From Candidatus Burkholderia verschuerenii (GTDB taxonomy: Bacteria; Pseudomonadota; Gammaproteobacteria; Burkholderiales; Burkholderiaceae), in assembly GCF_001189365.1 (NCBI RefSeq), contig NZ_LFJJ01000004.1, positions 17,068 through 81,067 on the forward strand: a DNA stretch of 64,000 nucleotides, written 5' to 3'. The notes beneath the pieces are model-generated. The model searched no databases. It had not been told where the DNA came from and saw nothing but the letters and a program-made list of their open reading frames with translations. The position numbers and the translations under genes were made by a program. Positions 31,291 to 41,473 of the stretch are shown here, one piece after another. Position 1 is the first letter of the stretch, and each line of letters starts with the position of its first letter.

Positions 31291-33390
31291 ATGACGCAAT
31301 CCACCCATGCATCGCTCCTCGTCGAGCTTCTGACCGAAGAATTGCCGCCGAAGGCGCTCGCGCGTCTCGGCACCGCTTTCGCCGATGGCATCGTCGAGCG
31401 TCTGGCCGCGCGCGATCTGATCGACGGCGCGCCCGCCTTCGAAAAGTACGCGACGCCGCGCCGCTTCGCCGTGCTCATCAAAAACGTGCGCGATGTCGCG
31501 CCGGAAAAGCAGGTGCGCGAAAAAGTGCTGCCCGTTTCCGTCGCGCTCGACAAGGAAGGCAAGCCCACGCCACCGCTCGCCAAGAAGCTCGCTGCGCTCG
31601 GTTTCCCCGACTTTCCGCTCGAAGAACTGGAACGCGCGCAGGACGGCAAGGCCGAAGCCTTCTTCCTGCGTTACGCAGCACCGGGCGCGATGCTCGCCGA
31701 AGGTCTGCAAGCTGCGCTCGACGAAACGCTCGCCAAGCTGCCCATTCCGAAGGTCATGACGTATCAGCGTCCGGACGGCACCAGCGTGCAGTTCGTGCGT
31801 CCGGTGCAGCGTCTGATCGCCATGCACGGCCGCACTGTCGTGCCGGTCAGCGCGCTCGGCGTCGATTCGGGCGATACCACCGTCGGCCATCGTTTCATGT
31901 CGGAAGGCTTTATCGCGATTGCGAACGCCGATGACTACGCCGACACGCTGCGCGACAAGGGTCGCGTCGTCGCGAATTTCGACGATCGCCGCGAATCGAT
32001 CCGCACGCAACTGCAGGCGTTCGCGGGCGAAGATCGCGTCGTGATGCCCGAATCGCTGCTGGACGAAGTGAACGCGCTGGTCGAATGGCCGGTCGTCTAC
32101 GAATGCCGCTTCGACGAGGAATTCCTGCAAGTGCCGCAGGAATGTCTGATCCTCACGATGCAGACCAACCAGAAATATTTCGCACTGACCGATCAGAACG
32201 GCAAGCTGCGTTCGCGCTTCCTGATCGTGTCGAATATCGATACGAAGACGCCGGGCGAGATCGTCGAAGGCAATCAGCGCGTGGTGCGTCCGCGTCTCGC
32301 CGATGCGAAGTTCTTCTTCACGCAGGACAAGAAGAAGCGCCTCGAAGATCGCGTGCCGCTGCTCGCGAACGTCGTCTATCACAACAAGCTCGGCTCAGCC
32401 TTGCAACGCGTCGAGCGTCTCGAAGCGCTCGCGGGCGAAATCGCGCCGATGGTCGGCGTCGATGCCGCGCTCACGCGCCGCGCCGCGCGTCTCGCGAAGG
32501 CCGATTTGCTGACCGACATGGTCGGCGAGTTCCCCGAACTGCAAGGCACGATGGGCACGTACTACGCGCGTCACGACGGCGAGCCGGAAGACGTCGCGCT
32601 CGCGTGCTCCGAGCACTATCAGCCGCGCTTCTCGGGCGACGACACACCGTCGACCGGCGTCGGCGCGGCGGTCGCGCTCGCGGACAAGCTGGAAACGATC
32701 GTCGGCATCTGGGGCATCGGCCTGTCGCCGACGGGCGAAAAAGATCCGTTCGCGTTGCGCCGTCACGCGCTCGGCGTGCTGCGCATCCTGCTGGAAAAGA
32801 AGCTGCCGGTCGATCTGCGCGAACTCGTCGCGGCGGCGCAGCGTCAGTTTGCGAACGTCCCGCAAGTCGCGGATTCGCAGGAAGCCGTGTACGCGTTCTT
32901 CATGGATCGCCTGCGCGGTCTGCTGCGCGAACGCGGTTTCGAAGCGAACGATATCGAAGCCGTGCTGAGCCTGAACCCGACGCGTCTCGACGATATCGTC
33001 GCGCGCCTCGACGCGGTGCGCGAATTCGCGACGCTGCCGGAAGCGGCGGCGCTTGCGGCGGCGAACAAGCGTATTTCGAATATCCTAAAGAAGTCGGAGC
33101 AAGGCGCGCCTGCATCGGTGAACAAGGAATTGCTCGTCGAAGCCACCGAGAAAAACCTGTACGCGCAGATCGAAGCCGTCACGCCGCGCGTGCAGAGCAC
33201 GCTCGCCGCACGCAATTACACGGAAGCGCTCACGGCACTGGCCGCGTTGCGCGAGTCCGTCGACACCTTCTTCAACGACGTGATGGTGAACGCCGAGGAT
33301 CCCGCGCTGCGCAACAATCGTCTCGCGCTGCTCAATGCATTGCATCAGCAGATGAACTGCGTCGCGGATATCTCCAAGCTCGCCGCATAA
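31291..33390 (+). CDS. glyS: Glycyl-tRNA synthetase beta subunit
   Basis: tRNA-binding subunit of GlyRS, 699 residues, the normal family length. Recognisable stretches are [15 protein letters not shown] at the N-terminus, [26 protein letters not shown] text near 255 and [25 protein letters not shown] near 330. The HD-type region HDGEPED and the C-terminal anticodon-binding DALR-like helix bundle ending in [11 protein letters not shown] follow. ATG 31291 is 17 bases after glyQ. No frame breaks. Confidence 0.97.
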   Translation: MTQSTHASLLVELLTEELPPKALARLGTAFADGIVERLAARDLIDGAPAFEKYATPRRFAVLIKNVRDVAPEKQVREKVLPVSVALDKEGKPTPPLAKKLAALGFPDFPLEELERAQDGKAEAFFLRYAAPGAMLAEGLQAALDETLAKLPIPKVMTYQRPDGTSVQFVRPVQRLIAMHGRTVVPVSALGVDSGDTTVGHRFMSEGFIAIANADDYADTLRDKGRVVANFDDRRESIRTQLQAFAGEDRVVMPESLLDEVNALVEWPVVYECRFDEEFLQVPQECLILTMQTNQKYFALTDQNGKLRSRFLIVSNIDTKTPGEIVEGNQRVVRPRLADAKFFFTQDKKKRLEDRVPLLANVVYHNKLGSALQRVERLEALAGEIAPMVGVDAALTRRAARLAKADLLTDMVGEFPELQGTMGTYYARHDGEPEDVALACSEHYQPRFSGDDTPSTGVGAAVALADKLETIVGIWGIGLSPTGEKDPFALRRHALGVLRILLEKKLPVDLRELVAAAQRQFANVPQVADSQEAVYAFFMDRLRGLLRERGFEANDIEAVLSLNPTRLDDIVARLDAVREFATLPEAAALAAANKRISNILKKSEQGAPASVNKELLVEATEKNLYAQIEAVTPRVQSTLAARNYTEALTALAALRESVDTFFNDVMVNAEDPALRNNRLALLNALHQQMNCVADISKLAA

Positions 33391-33400
33391 AAGCGAACTC

Positions 33401-33958
33401 ATGGTCACGAACAGAAAACTCGTCATCCTCGATCGCGACGGCGTCATCAACGTCGATTCCGATGCGTTCATCAAGTCGCCGGACGAATGGGTCGCCATTC
33501 CCGGCAGTCTCGAAGCCATCGCGCGGCTGAATCAGGCGAGCTATCGCGTGGCCATCGCGTCGAATCAATCGGGCATCGGGCGCGGTCTGTTTGACATGGC
33601 CGCGTTGAACGCGATGCATCAGAAGATGAATCGCGCGGTGGCCGCCGTGGGCGGTCGCATCGACGCGGTGTTCTTCTGTCCGCATACGGCCGAGGATCAA
33701 TGCGAATGCCGCAAGCCGCGGCCCGCCATGTTGCAGCAGATCATCGACCGTTTCGAGATCGATCCGGAAGATACGCCGGTCGTCGGCGATTCGCTGCGCG
33801 ATCTGCAGGCGGGCGCGGCGCTCGGTTTTCCCGCGCATCTCGTGCTCACCGGCAAAGGCGAAAAAACCCTCGCGGAAGGCAATCTGCCCGAAGGCACCGT
33901 CGTGCATAAAGACCTGCGCGCGTTCGCACTCAACTTCCTCGCGCGACAACACGACTGA
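33401..33958 (+). CDS. gmhB: D-glycero-beta-D-manno-heptose-1,7-bisphosphate 7-phosphatase
   Basis: HAD-family phosphatase in ADP-heptose (LPS inner core) synthesis. The 185-residue protein starts LVILDRDGVIN (nucleophile Asp and second Asp), followed by ASNQSGIGRG. The structural zinc-binding loop unique to GmhB is visible as CPHTAEDQCECRKPRP, and the final motif is VVGDSLRDLQAG. It lies 10 bases after glyS and 20 bases before an acyltransferase gene, so probably one operon. Confidence 0.93.
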   Translation: MVTNRKLVILDRDGVINVDSDAFIKSPDEWVAIPGSLEAIARLNQASYRVAIASNQSGIGRGLFDMAALNAMHQKMNRAVAAVGGRIDAVFFCPHTAEDQCECRKPRPAMLQQIIDRFEIDPEDTPVVGDSLRDLQAGAALGFPAHLVLTGKGEKTLAEGNLPEGTVVHKDLRAFALNFLARQHD

Positions 33959-33978
33959 CCGCGAGCCCGACCGACACC

Positions 33979-34752
33979 ATGCGCTTCATCCGTTCGTTGC
34001 TGTTGATGTTTTATTTCGTCGTGTACACGGTACCGTACGCGATCGCCTGTTTTATCGCGTTTCCGTTCATGCGCGCTGACAAGCGCTACTGGATGGCGGC
34101 AGGCTGGTGCAAGTCGACCATCGTCGTGTTGCGGCATCTGATCGGCATCCGTTACACGATTCAGGGCATGGAGAATCTGCCGAATGGTCCGGCGGTGCTG
34201 TTGTCGAAGCATCAATCGGCCTGGGAAACGCTGGCGTTTCCCGCGCTGATGCCGCGGCCGCTCTGCTATGTCTTCAAGCGCGAACTGCTCTACGTGCCGT
34301 TCTTCGGCTGGGCGCTCGGTCTCTTGAAGATGGTGCACATCGACCGCAAGCAAGGCCGCGATGCGTTCGTTTCCGTCACGCGTCAGGGCCGCGCGCGCAT
34401 GGACGAAGGCGCGTGGGTCATCATGTTTCCCGAAGGCACGCGCACGCGCGTGGGCACGCAGGGCAAGTATAAGACGGGTGGCGCGCGCTTTGCGGTTGCG
34501 ACCGGCGCGCCCGTCGTGCCGATCGCGCACAACGCGGGTCATGTGTGGCCGCGTAATTCGTTCATCAAATATCCGGGTATAGTCACGGTGTCGATCGGCA
34601 CGCCGATCGAGACTGCCGGCCGCACGCCCGAGGAAGTGAACGCGCTCGTCGAGCAGTGGATCGAAGCCGAAATGCGTCGCATCGATCCACGCGCTTACGG
34701 CGCGCCGAACACATCACCGGGCCGGGCCGACGCGGCGAGCGCGAGTCGCTGA
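33979..34752 (+). CDS. plsC: 1-acyl-sn-glycerol-3-phosphate acyltransferase (PlsC family)
   Basis: Membrane acyltransferase of 257 residues in phosphatidic acid synthesis. A hydrophobic N-terminal helix (5-35) is followed by the catalytic block SKHQSAWETLAF. This is an HX4E variant of the HX4D motif that I have seen in beta-proteobacterial members. Then come the substrate motif VIMFPEGTRTR and VVPIAHNAGHVWPR. It is immediately downstream of gmhB. The exact acyl substrate is inferred from the family. Confidence 0.88.
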   Translation: MRFIRSLLLMFYFVVYTVPYAIACFIAFPFMRADKRYWMAAGWCKSTIVVLRHLIGIRYTIQGMENLPNGPAVLLSKHQSAWETLAFPALMPRPLCYVFKRELLYVPFFGWALGLLKMVHIDRKQGRDAFVSVTRQGRARMDEGAWVIMFPEGTRTRVGTQGKYKTGGARFAVATGAPVVPIAHNAGHVWPRNSFIKYPGIVTVSIGTPIETAGRTPEEVNALVEQWIEAEMRRIDPRAYGAPNTSPGRADAASASR

Positions 34753-34799
34753 TGCGGGGAGTTTCGCTGTCCGCATCGATCGATGTAGCGAGCTAGCGC

Positions 34800-35747
34800 G
34801 TGCCGTACTCGTTCTTCTCGTCATTCCTGCGCCGTGAGCGCAAAGCCGAACCGATGCAGAAGCCTCCTTCGCGGCAGCGTCCCGCCGTCGCGCTCGACAA
34901 TTCGCAACTCGATCTTCCGTTCGAGCATGCGCCGGTGTTCTCCTCGCCCGCCCCGCTGCGCGGCGACGTGCCGCCGACCGAGCCCGCCGCGCCGCCTTCG
35001 CCCGTATCGAAACCGCTGCCCGACGGCACGCGTCAGCGGCGCATCGTGCTGGGCGCACGCGCGCTCGATTACCGGCTGAAGCGTTCGTCGCGACGCACCA
35101 TCGGCTTTTGCATCGACGGAACGGGTTTGTCGATCACCGCGCCGCGCTGGGTGACGATCGCCGATATCGAAAGCGCCATCGGCGACAAACAGAACTGGAT
35201 TTTCCGCAAGCTGACCAAATGGCAGACGCGCGTCGAGCAGCGCGCGCTGCCGCGCATCGAGTGGAAGGAAGGCGCGGAGTTTCCGTTTCTCGGCAAGACC
35301 ATTCGCGTGTCGCTGGCGGGCGCGAGCACGCTTTCCTTCGATCAACAAACGAACGTGCTGTCGCTGCCGCTGCCCGCGCTCGCCGATGCGCAGCAGATCA
35401 AGGATCGCGTTCAAGGCTGGCTGCAATCGAAAGCGAAGCGCATTTTCGGCGAGCGGCTAGTGGTCTATGCGCAAAAGCTCGGCGTGGAGTTCCGTTCGCA
35501 CGCGCTGTCGTCGGCGGCGACGCGTTGGGGCAGTTGTTCGAGCGACGGCAAGATTCGCCTGAACTGGCGGCTGATCCATTTTCCGATGTCGATCATCGAT
35601 TACGTGGTCGCGCATGAGCTCGCGCATCTGCGCGAGATGAATCACAGCCCGCGTTTCTGGCAGACGGTCGAGTCCATCTTCCCCGAGTTCCGCGAAGCGC
35701 GGCACACGCTCAAGCATCATCCGCCCGACTTGCTGCCGGCGCTCTGA
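34800..35747 (+). CDS. YgjP-like (SprT/M48-type) metallopeptidase
   Basis: The 315-residue protein has a variable Pro-rich N-terminal extension (1-75). It then has the YgjP/DUF45 core beginning LGARALDYRLKRSSRRTIGFCIDGTGLSI, the zinc-binding YVVAHELAHLREMNHSPRFW (HExxH plus a downstream His), and ends DLLPAL. The substrate is unknown. The start is uncertain: GTG 34800 gives the full length, ATG 34854 would remove 18 residues, and neither has a strong ribosome-binding site. It is co-directional with plsC (47-base gap) and gloA. Confidence 0.82.
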   Translation: MPYSFFSSFLRRERKAEPMQKPPSRQRPAVALDNSQLDLPFEHAPVFSSPAPLRGDVPPTEPAAPPSPVSKPLPDGTRQRRIVLGARALDYRLKRSSRRTIGFCIDGTGLSITAPRWVTIADIESAIGDKQNWIFRKLTKWQTRVEQRALPRIEWKEGAEFPFLGKTIRVSLAGASTLSFDQQTNVLSLPLPALADAQQIKDRVQGWLQSKAKRIFGERLVVYAQKLGVEFRSHALSSAATRWGSCSSDGKIRLNWRLIHFPMSIIDYVVAHELAHLREMNHSPRFWQTVESIFPEFREARHTLKHHPPDLLPAL

Positions 35748-35843
35748 ACGCAGCGTCAGCGCGCGAAAAGCGCGAACGGTACAATTTTGGGCACGACCAC
35801 CCGCGACACCGCCGCGCGGGCGCTTCATACAAAAGGCCCCCTC

Positions 35844-36230
35844 ATGCGACTCCTCCACACCATGCTGCGCGTCGGCGACCTGCAGCGCTCCATCGATTTC
35901 TACACGCGCATTCTCGGCATGAAAGTGCTGCGTCAAAGCGAAAACACCGAGTACAAATACACGCTCGCCTTCGTCGGCTACGGCCCGGAAAGCGAGAACA
36001 GCGTGCTCGAACTGACCTACAACTGGGGTACCGAAAAGTACGATCTGGGCACGGCGTACGGTCATATCGCGCTGGAAGTCGACGACGCCGCCGACGCCTG
36101 CGAACGCATTCGTCAGGCCGGCGGCAAGGTCACGCGCGAAGCGGGTCCGGTCAAGGGCGGCACGACGGTGATCGCCTTCGTCGAAGATCCGGACGGCTAC
36201 AAGGTCGAACTGATCGAAAAGCATTCGTGA
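35844..36230 (+). CDS. gloA: Lactoylglutathione lyase (glyoxalase I)
   Basis: Converts the methylglyoxal-glutathione hemithioacetal to S-lactoylglutathione. The 128-residue protein is the standard short bacterial Glo[28 protein letters not shown] with metal ligand H5, then [20 protein letters not shown] with the second His, and [11 protein letters not shown] with the final Glu. The start is ATG 35844, following AAAGG. Intact, in contrast to the glutathione-breaking genes ggt and chaC-like elsewhere in the window. Confidence 0.96.
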   Translation: MRLLHTMLRVGDLQRSIDFYTRILGMKVLRQSENTEYKYTLAFVGYGPESENSVLELTYNWGTEKYDLGTAYGHIALEVDDAADACERIRQAGGKVTREAGPVKGGTTVIAFVEDPDGYKVELIEKHS

Positions 36231-36420
36231 TCCGCTGAACGCATCCTCCGCGCGCCGCACGTTCGATGCGGCGCGCAAACACCTTCCATCGACTGCGGTT
36301 TTCTCGTCACGCCGCGCTTTCGCTGGCATAATCGACGCTCCAAATCAGTGCATCGCCGATGGGTGAGCGCATCACGTCATCGGTATCCTTCGTCGATTCC
36401 GCCGAGACCGATCGCCCACG

Positions 36421-37350
36421 ATGAGCACCCTCGCCCTGCGCCGCGCCCCCGACACCACCGCCGTCGTCGCGATGATCCTGCTATGCGGCGCGTGGGGCTT
36501 TCAGCAAGTCGCCATCAAGGAAGCGAATGCGTCGATTCCGCCGATTTTGCAAGCCGGCATTCGCTCGCTGATCGCGACATTGCTCGTATGGATCTGGACG
36601 CGCACGCGCGGCATCGCGCTGTTTCAACGCGACGACACGCTGCCCGCCGGGCTGATGGCCGGTGTGCTGTTCGGCGGCGAAATCGCCTGCATTTTCTTCG
36701 GCCTGAGTCTCACGACCGCGACGCGCATGGCCGTGTTTCTGTACACCGCGCCGTGTTTTACCGCGCTCGGGCTGCACTGGTTCGTCGCGGGCGAGCGTCT
36801 GTCGCGCGTGCAGTGGAGCGGCATCGTGCTGGCGTTTTGCGGCATCGCGCTCGCCTTCGCCGATGGCTTTCTGCAAGGCAGCGCCGCATCGTCGACCTGG
36901 CAAGGCGTCGCGAGCGATGCGCTCGGCGTGCTCGCCGGCCTGCTGTGGGGCTCGACGACGGTGCTGGTGCGCGGCTCGTCGCTGGCACATGCGAGCGCGA
37001 GCAAGACGCTGTTCTATCAACTGGCGGTATCGGCGGTATTGCTGCTCGCGCTGGCGGCGGGCGCGGGTCAGACGCATATCGACGCGCTGCCGCCGCTCGC
37101 GCTCGCCAGCCTCGCGTATCAGGCGATCGTCGTCGCGTTTATCAGCTATCTGATGTGGTTCTGGCTGCTCACGCGCTATATGGCGTCGCGGCTGTCGGTG
37201 TTTTCGTTTCTCACGCCGATCTTCGGTGTGACCTTCGGCGTGCTGTTGCTCGGCGAGGCGTTCTCGGCGCGCTTCATGATCGCCGCCGCAATGGTGCTGG
37301 CGGGCATCGCGCTGGTCAATCGTCCGACGCGCACGGCTGCTTCGGCCTGA
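36421..37350 (+). CDS. EamA-family (DMT) transporter
   Basis: A 309-residue membrane protein with ten predicted helices in two EamA repeats (about 15-145 and 165-300). The second repeat ends in the typical SVFSFLTPIFGVTFGVLLLGEAFSARF..GIALVNRP. Drug/metabolite transporters of this kind export metabolites or amino acids; the substrate is not evident. It is intact and convergent with the DedA-rhodanese gene, with a 12-base gap between stops. Confidence 0.88.
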   Translation: MSTLALRRAPDTTAVVAMILLCGAWGFQQVAIKEANASIPPILQAGIRSLIATLLVWIWTRTRGIALFQRDDTLPAGLMAGVLFGGEIACIFFGLSLTTATRMAVFLYTAPCFTALGLHWFVAGERLSRVQWSGIVLAFCGIALAFADGFLQGSAASSTWQGVASDALGVLAGLLWGSTTVLVRGSSLAHASASKTLFYQLAVSAVLLLALAAGAGQTHIDALPPLALASLAYQAIVVAFISYLMWFWLLTRYMASRLSVFSFLTPIFGVTFGVLLLGEAFSARFMIAAAMVLAGIALVNRPTRTAASA

Positions 37351-37362
37351 ACGCCGACGCCG

Positions 37363-38400
37363 TTATTCCGGCGCGGTCACGCGGATCGTGATGGTATCGC
37401 CGCTGATTTTGCCACCAACGTCGCCGCCCATTTCGTCGCGCTCGTGCCGCGCGTGCGTCGGGTCGAGCGGAATCGATTCGACGGGATAACCGTGCTTCTC
37501 CCACGCGTCCAGCCCGCCCTTCAGCGGACGCACATGCCGGAAGCCTTTCGCGTGCAGACGCCGCGCGATAGGCTTCGCCGTCGCCTCGTTCGGGCACACG
37601 CAATACACGACGACCTCGTGCTCCGACAACAACTGATCGACGCGATCCGGCGAATCGAGATCGAGCGCCACCGCGCCCTTGATCCGATACGGCTCCTCGC
37701 GGCGAATCTCGGCGGGACGCGCATCGTAGATGACGGGCGGCGAGTCGGAACGCATCATCGCGTCGAGTTGATCGGGCGTGATGCGATGGGTCGCGAGCCA
37801 CTGCCGGAACTGCACGCGGCGAATCCATCGATATAAAACGAAGCCGATGCACGCCAGCACGAGCACATCGACGACCGTCGCGCCGTTCGCGCGCACGAGC
37901 GCGAACAGACGGCCGATCTGCTCCTGAAGCGCCGCGCCTCCGAGCATCCACGCGCTCGCCCACGCGGTCGCGCCGATCAGGTCCCACAGCACGAAGACGC
38001 GCACTTCGATCTGCGTCGTGCCGAGCAGCGGCGCGGACACGGGTCCCAAGCCCGGCACGAATTTCGACAACGCAAGCAGCGGCACGCCGAAACGCTCGAA
38101 CCAGGCGCGCGCGGTGCGCAAGGTCGAATCGATCGATAGCGAAAAGCGCACAAGGGAATTGAGAAATTGCCGTCCGTACAGACGCCCGGCCGCGAACCAC
38201 AATGAATCCGCGATCAGCACGGCGAGGACGGCGGCGAGCAGCATCTGCCAGAACGGCACCGTGCCCTGCGCGATCAATGTGCCGGCGAGGATCAGCATCG
38301 GCGCGGCGGGCACCGGCACGCCCAGCTGCGTCGCGAGCACGCTGACGAACACGGCCCACGCGCCCCACGACGAGGCCAGCGAAGTCGGGACGTGCGGCAT
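37363..38400 (-). CDS. DedA-family membrane protein fused to a rhodanese domain
   Basis: A 345-residue fusion. Residues about 1-205 form a DedA/SNARE-associated domain with the signature GxxxADSLWFAAGRLYGR and the FxRFGVPLLALSKFVPGLGPVSAPLLG motif, plus a following membrane helix. Residues about 225-320 form a rhodanese domain with the active-site loop VVYCVCPNEATA (two Cys) and GFRHVRPLKGGLDAWEKHGYP. ATG 38400 has AGGAAA just upstream. DedA proteins are flippases or proton-dependent transporters; the fused rhodanese may handle sulfane sulfur. It is divergent from the MBL gene. Confidence 0.88.
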   Translation of the reverse strand: MPHVPTSLASSWGAWAVFVSVLATQLGVPVPAAPMLILAGTLIAQGTVPFWQMLLAAVLAVLIADSLWFAAGRLYGRQFLNSLVRFSLSIDSTLRTARAWFERFGVPLLALSKFVPGLGPVSAPLLGTTQIEVRVFVLWDLIGATAWASAWMLGGAALQEQIGRLFALVRANGATVVDVLVLACIGFVLYRWIRRVQFRQWLATHRITPDQLDAMMRSDSPPVIYDARPAEIRREEPYRIKGAVALDLDSPDRVDQLLSEHEVVVYCVCPNEATAKPIARRLHAKGFRHVRPLKGGLDAWEKHGYPVESIPLDPTHARHERDEMGGDVGGKISGDTITIRVTAPE

Positions 38401-38600
38401 TGCTTTCCTTGATGAGCCTGACGGGTTTCGAAGACGGGTGGACAACGCAGGACGTGCCGCGCCGGACATCAGAGATTACACTGGATCGATATCGGCAGCA
38501 GCGGCGGCCACCGTTGCACGATTCGCCGTCTTGTGAACGCGCGCCGTCTGCCGGACTCCAACGAAAACAGACCGACGCGTGCGTTATCCGGGAGATTCGC

Positions 38601-39449
38601 GTGACACCCACCGTTCAGCCTTTCTACGACCTCAACACCGGCACGATGACCACGTGGTCTACGAGCGCGCGGGTTCGGCCGCCGCCGTGGTCGATCCACG
38701 ATCCGAAGGCCGCGCGCACGTCCACGCAGTCCGCCGATGCCGTCATCGCGTTCGTGCGCGAGCAGCGTTTGTCCGTCGAGTGGATTCTGGAGACGCATGC
38801 GCACGCGGATCATCTGTCGGCGGCGCCGTATTTGCGGCGCGAGCTCGGCGGCAAGATCGCCATCGGCGAATCGATTCGCACGGTGCAGGGCGTGTTCAAG
38901 AAGATCTTCGATCTGGAACCGGAATTCCGCCTCGACGGCTCGCAGTTCGATCATCTGTTCGCGGATGGCGAAGCGTTCCGCATCGGCGCATTCGATGCGT
39001 CCGCGATCTACGTGCCGGGCCACACGCCCGCCGACATGGCCTACCGCATCGGCGATGCGCTGTTCGTCGGCGATACGCTGTTCATGCCCGATCTCGGCAC
39101 CGCGCGCTGCGATTTCCCCGGCGGCGACGCCCGCGCGACGTATCGCTCGATTCAGCGCCTGCTCGCACTCGATCCCGACACGCGCGTCTTCGTCTGCCAC
39201 GATTACCCGCCCGACACGCGCGGCCCGCAATGGCAAAGTTCGGTGCGCGAGCAACGCGCGCAGAATGTTCACGTGGGCGGCGGCAAGAGCGAGGACGAAT
39301 TCGTCGCGATGCGCGAAGCCCGCGACGCGACGCTCGGCGTGCCGACGCTGATCCTTCCGGCGATTCAGGTGAATATCCGCGCGGGACAGTTTCCCGATGC
39401 AGCGGGCAACGGCACGACCTTCCTCAAGATTCCGCTGAACTCGATCTAG
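38601..39449 (+). pseudogene. MBL-fold hydrolase (persulfide dioxygenase-like) with two compensating frameshifts
   Basis: GTG 38601 follows GGGAG. The gene is open throughout and has the metal motif ETHAHADHLS (H66, H68, D70, H71), VPGHTPADM, GDTLFMPDLGTARCDFPGG and VCHDYPP. Residues 18-33 (38652-38699), however, are in the wrong frame. Read one frame over, this stretch gives HVVYERAGSAAAVVDP, the normal family sequence after TGTMT. A CCC-to-CC loss near 38650 and a second deletion before GAT CCG AAG at 38700 (about 11 bases, judged from the usual VLDYDPKA) restore the frame. The first two beta strands are scrambled, so activity is doubtful although no stop codon arises. Confidence 0.75.
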
Positions 39450-40162
39450 GCTTCGATGCGTTTGCGCGTCACGCCGAGCAGATCGGACATCGCGCGGCGG
39501 GCGGCTTCGGCATCGCGCGCGACGATGGCGTCGAACACCGCCGTATGCTCCGCCAGCGACGCGTTGAACACATCGGCGCGCTTCGCGTTCAGACGCAATT
39601 GCGCCTCCAGCGTGCGATCGATCAGCGTGCCGAGCGGAATCAGCAATTCGTTGCTGCACGCCGCCAGCACGCACAGATGGAAGTCGAGATCGGCGCGCAC
39701 CCATTCGTCGACGTTCTGCGCCGCGGCTATCGCGGCATGCGCTTTCGTCAGACGCTCGCGTGTGGCGGTTTCGTGGTTATCGGCCGCGAGCGCCGCCGCG
39801 TAAGGCTCGATCATCTCGCGCATTTCCTGAAGCTTGAGCGCGAAGTGCATCGGCGCGGCGACGCTCGAATACCATTCGAGCACATCGCCATCGAGCAGAT
39901 TCCACGCGTCTTTGGTGCGCACGCGCGTGCCGACCTTGGGCCGCGATTCGATCAGCCCTTTCGATGTCAGCGTGCGCAACGCCTCGCGCAGCACCGTGCG
40001 GCTGACGCCGAAGCGCTCCATCAATTCGGCTTCGCGGGGAAGCGGCGTTTGCGGCGCAAAGTCGCCGCGCAAAATGGCGGTGCCGAGTTCGTAGGCCACG
40101 CGGCCGTGCAGATCGCGAAGGATGGCGGTCTCCTGAGTTGATTCGGCACGATTATCAGCCAT
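39446..40162 (-). CDS. GntR/FadR-family regulator, probable repressor of the galactonate gene
   Basis: The 238-residue protein has an N-terminal winged helix ([64 protein letters not shown] in outline, about 18-82) and a C-terminal FCD ligand domain (about 105-225) with [14 protein letters not shown]. It is divergent from the galactonate dehydratase gene with a 101-base gap that contains palindromic AT-rich sequence, as in DgoR systems. Role as DgoR is inferred from position. Its stop overlaps that of the MBL gene. Confidence 0.82.
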   Translation of the reverse strand: MADNRAESTQETAILRDLHGRVAYELGTAILRGDFAPQTPLPREAELMERFGVSRTVLREALRTLTSKGLIESRPKVGTRVRTKDAWNLLDGDVLEWYSSVAAPMHFALKLQEMREMIEPYAAALAADNHETATRERLTKAHAAIAAAQNVDEWVRADLDFHLCVLAACSNELLIPLGTLIDRTLEAQLRLNAKRADVFNASLAEHTAVFDAIVARDAEAARRAMSDLLGVTRKRIEA

Positions 40163-40200
40163 CGACCTGTCGATCCGAAAGGCGGCTGTTACTTCAAATA

Positions 40201-40238
40201 ATACTATTAATAGCACTAGATATCGCGTCTGCTAGTAT
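40201..40238. promoter_or_regulatory. Candidate GntR operator between regulator and dgoD
   Basis: CTATTAATAG (40204-40213) is a perfect 10-base palindrome. ATACTA (40201-40206) is repeated in inverted form as TAGTAT (40233-40238). Both lie in an AT-rich gap between the divergent regulator and dgoD starts. A FadR-type regulator binding here would control both genes; this is inference. Confidence 0.45.
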
Positions 40239-40263
40239 GAGCGTTCCTGTCAGGAGACATCGC

Positions 40264-41412
40264 ATGAAAATCACGAAACTCGAAACTTTCATCGTTCCGC
40301 CGCGCTGGTGCTTCCTCAAGATCGAAACCGACGAGGACATCACGGGCTGGGGCGAACCCGTCGTGGAAGGCCGCGCGCATACGGTCGCCGCCGCCGTCGA
40401 CGAACTCGCGGATTACCTCGTCGGCAAAGATCCGCGTCATATCGAAGATCTCTGGCAGGTGATGTACCGCGCCGGCTTCTATCGCGGCGGCCCGATCGGC
40501 ATGAGCGCGATCGCGGGCGTCGATCAGGCGTTGTGGGACATTCTCGGCAAGTTCCACGGCGTGCCGGTGCATGCGCTGCTCGGCGGCCAGGTGCGCGACA
40601 AGATCAAGGTGTATTCGTGGATCGGCGGCGACCGTCCGAGCGATGTCGCGAACAACGCGCGCGCCGTGGTCGATCGCGGCTTCAAGGCCGTGAAGATGAA
40701 CGGCTCGGAAGAGCTGCAGATCATCGATACCTTCGACAAGGTGCAGGGCGTGATCGACAACGTGCGCGCGGTGCGCGAGGCGGTCGGTCCGAACGTGGGC
40801 ATCGGCGTGGACTTTCATGGCCGCGTGCACAAGCCGATGGCGAAGGTGCTCGCGAAAGAGCTCGATCCGTTCAAGCTGATGTTCATCGAAGAGCCGGTGC
40901 TGTCGGAGAACGTCGAAGCGCTGCGCGATATCGTCAATCAGACCAGCACGCCGATCGCGCTTGGCGAACGGCTGTATTCGCGCTGGGATTTCAAGCACAT
41001 TCTGGCGGGCGGTTACGTCGATATCATTCAGCCGGACGCATCGCATGCGGGCGGTCTGACCGAATGCCGCAAGATCGCGACGATGGCCGAAGCCTACGAC
41101 GTCGCGCTGGCGCTGCACTGCCCGCTCGGCCCGATCGCGCTCGCGACGTGTCTGCAAATCGACGCGGTGAGCTACAACGCGTTCATTCAGGAGCAGAGCC
41201 TCGGCATCCACTACAACAAGGGCAACGATCTTCTCGATTACATCAGGAATCCTGAAGTCTTCAAGTACGACGACGGCATGGTGTCGATCCCGCAAGGGCC
41301 GGGACTGGGTATCGAAGTGAACGAGGAGAAAGTGCGCGAGATGGCGAAGGTCGGGCATCGCTGGCGCAATCCCGTGTGGCGGCACGCGGACGGCAGCGTC
41401 GCCGAATGGTGA
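40264..41412 (+). CDS. dgoD: D-galactonate dehydratase
   Basis: Mandelate-racemase-group enolase-superfamily enzyme that dehydrates D-galactonate to 2-keto-3-deoxygalactonate. The 382-residue protein begins [23 protein letters not shown]. It carries the enzyme-class segments [22 protein letters not shown] and [11 protein letters not shown] with the metal Asp and catalytic His, then FIEEPV and [22 protein letters not shown] upstream fixes ATG 40264. The kinase, aldolase and transporter of the pathway are not in the window. Confidence 0.92.
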   Translation: MKITKLETFIVPPRWCFLKIETDEDITGWGEPVVEGRAHTVAAAVDELADYLVGKDPRHIEDLWQVMYRAGFYRGGPIGMSAIAGVDQALWDILGKFHGVPVHALLGGQVRDKIKVYSWIGGDRPSDVANNARAVVDRGFKAVKMNGSEELQIIDTFDKVQGVIDNVRAVREAVGPNVGIGVDFHGRVHKPMAKVLAKELDPFKLMFIEEPVLSENVEALRDIVNQTSTPIALGERLYSRWDFKHILAGGYVDIIQPDASHAGGLTECRKIATMAEAYDVALALHCPLGPIALATCLQIDAVSYNAFIQEQSLGIHYNKGNDLLDYIRNPEVFKYDDGMVSIPQGPGLGIEVNEEKVREMAKVGHRWRNPVWRHADGSVAEW

Positions 41413-41429
41413 TGCACGCGTGAATCGTG

Positions 41430-41452
41430 CGAGGGCGGTTCGGCCGCCCTCG
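41430..41452. terminator. Hairpin between convergent dgoD and the 41.5-kb gene
   Basis: CGAGGGCGG (41430-41438) pairs with CCGCCCTCG (41444-41452) over a 5-base loop, 18 bases after the dgoD stop. There is no T-run on either side, so it may be a weak bidirectional terminator or only an mRNA 3' stabiliser. Confidence 0.5.
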
Positions 41453-41473
41453 ACTTGCGGTATCGAAACTGCG

